The notes under the pieces: generated by a model | The model's database searches: none | The model's input: the letters and a program-made list of their open reading frames with translations, nothing else | Told to the model about the DNA's origin: nothing | Position numbers and translations under genes: made by a program | Shown here: in pieces, positions 33,332-33,704 of the stretch | How the letters are laid out: every line of letters starts with the position of its first letter | Numbering within the stretch: the stretch's first letter is position 1 | DNA from: Parachlamydiales bacterium | GTDB taxonomy: Bacteria > Chlamydiota > Chlamydiia > Chlamydiales > Rhabdochlamydiaceae | Assembly (NCBI GenBank): GCA_947474635.1 | Contig: CANJJB010000014.1 | Span: 1 to 33,704 of the forward strand | Reading direction: 5' to 3' | Length of the DNA stretch: 33,704 bases

Positions 33332-33704
33332 TTATCTGGCCTCCAAGATTTTTCCAAGCCACTTAGCGCCTTGGCAGAAAGTTTCAGGAGAGGTGCCATG
33401 GCCTTGATGACCAATAGAAGGTGTGATGATGAGCTCCATCGGTACGGGGCGTATTTTTTTCTCTACAGCTTTTTGAACAAGGCTAGAAAAAAAATCAAAG
33501 CAGTGTTTAGTTCCTACACGCGTGTCATGATTACCAATGTAGAAGCGTAATCTGCGATCTGCAAGAGCATTTTCGAGATTATTTAATTTAAGTGTACACA
33601 TTAGCAAAGAGTGTGCAGATTCGGGGAATTCTTTTGCTACAGCTAAATGTGTAAGAGGTGCAAATCCTAAAATAGTGGATATGAGAGGCATAGAGGCAGC
33701 TACA
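33332..33704 (-). CDS. alpha/beta-hydrolase-like protein, C-terminal part
   Basis: The frame is open to the right edge, so only the C-terminal ~123 residues are visible; the ATG at 33691 is probably internal. The sequence reads AASMPLISTILGFAPLTHL, then FYIGNHDTRVG and PSIGHQGHG, the usual acid and histidine turns of an alpha/beta hydrolase. The nucleophile would lie outside the window. It precedes lpxB by 3 bases. The substrate is unknown; an esterase or dienelactone-hydrolase-like enzyme is possible. Confidence 0.7.
   Translation of the reverse strand, partial: VAASMPLISTILGFAPLTHLAVAKEFPESAHSLLMCTLKLNNLENALADRRLRFYIGNHDTRVGTKHCFDFFSSLVQKAVEKKIRPVPMELIITPSIGHQGHGTSPETFCQGAKWLGKILEAR

Overview
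The window looks like a chromosomal stretch of a Chlamydiota bacterium, probably an environmental (amoeba- or arthropod-associated) lineage rather than a Chlamydia species. The reasons are recalled synteny and family content. A block ptr-plsB-rng-[insert]-plsX-rpmF-yceD (22611-30526) matches the chlamydial order. rnc-radA-hemC (16837-19550) and dapL plus its conserved overlapping partner (14978-16797) are also chlamydial pairs. A CHLPS/DUF818-type protein is present (9776-11401), and dapL fits the chlamydial diaminopimelate route. The assignment is by eye, without database searches.

Layout. 1-4645: a left-edge gene start and two tandem paralogues, each with a RING-H2-like Cys/His set, one membrane segment and a C-terminal integrin-like FG-GAP propeller; the second is broken by +1 A in an A run. 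4666-6209: an AAA ATPase/PD-(D/E)XK-like protein with two inverted repeats just upstream. 6350-8503: amidase and gnd. 8573-12888: a RhuM remnant, hemF, a CHLPS-type hydrolase-like protein, and a hemG reading frame interrupted by one in-frame TAA. 12810-14911: an alpha-oxoamine-synthase-like protein lacking the PLP lysine, then an island of three very small genes with strong palindromes, including a predicted secreted Cys-hairpin peptide. 14978-22591: dapL and partner, rnc-radA-hemC, a BTB/Skp1-like plus Sel1 protein, a SprT-like metalloprotein and an APH-fold kinase. 22611-33704: a long minus-strand series (ptr, plsB, rng, an unknown, plsX, rpmF, yceD, an AAA/PDDEXK_9 ATPase, lpxB and a partial alpha/beta hydrolase).

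How the genes fit together. Housekeeping functions cover envelope synthesis (plsX, plsB, lpxB, amidase, dapL), RNA processing (rnc, rng), recombination (radA) and haem synthesis (hemC, hemF, hemG). Three proteins of the haem and oxoamine group carry apparent defects: hemG has a stop, HemC lacks domain 3, and the oxoamine synthase homologue lacks its lysine. The accessory genes have a host-interaction flavour: RING-like/FG-GAP membrane proteins, a BTB/Sel1 protein and a small Cys-rich secreted peptide.

The strongest candidates for something undescribed are the tandem RING-like/FG-GAP proteins, with a conserved front and a diverged propeller, and the twin-CX3C peptide beside perfect palindromes.
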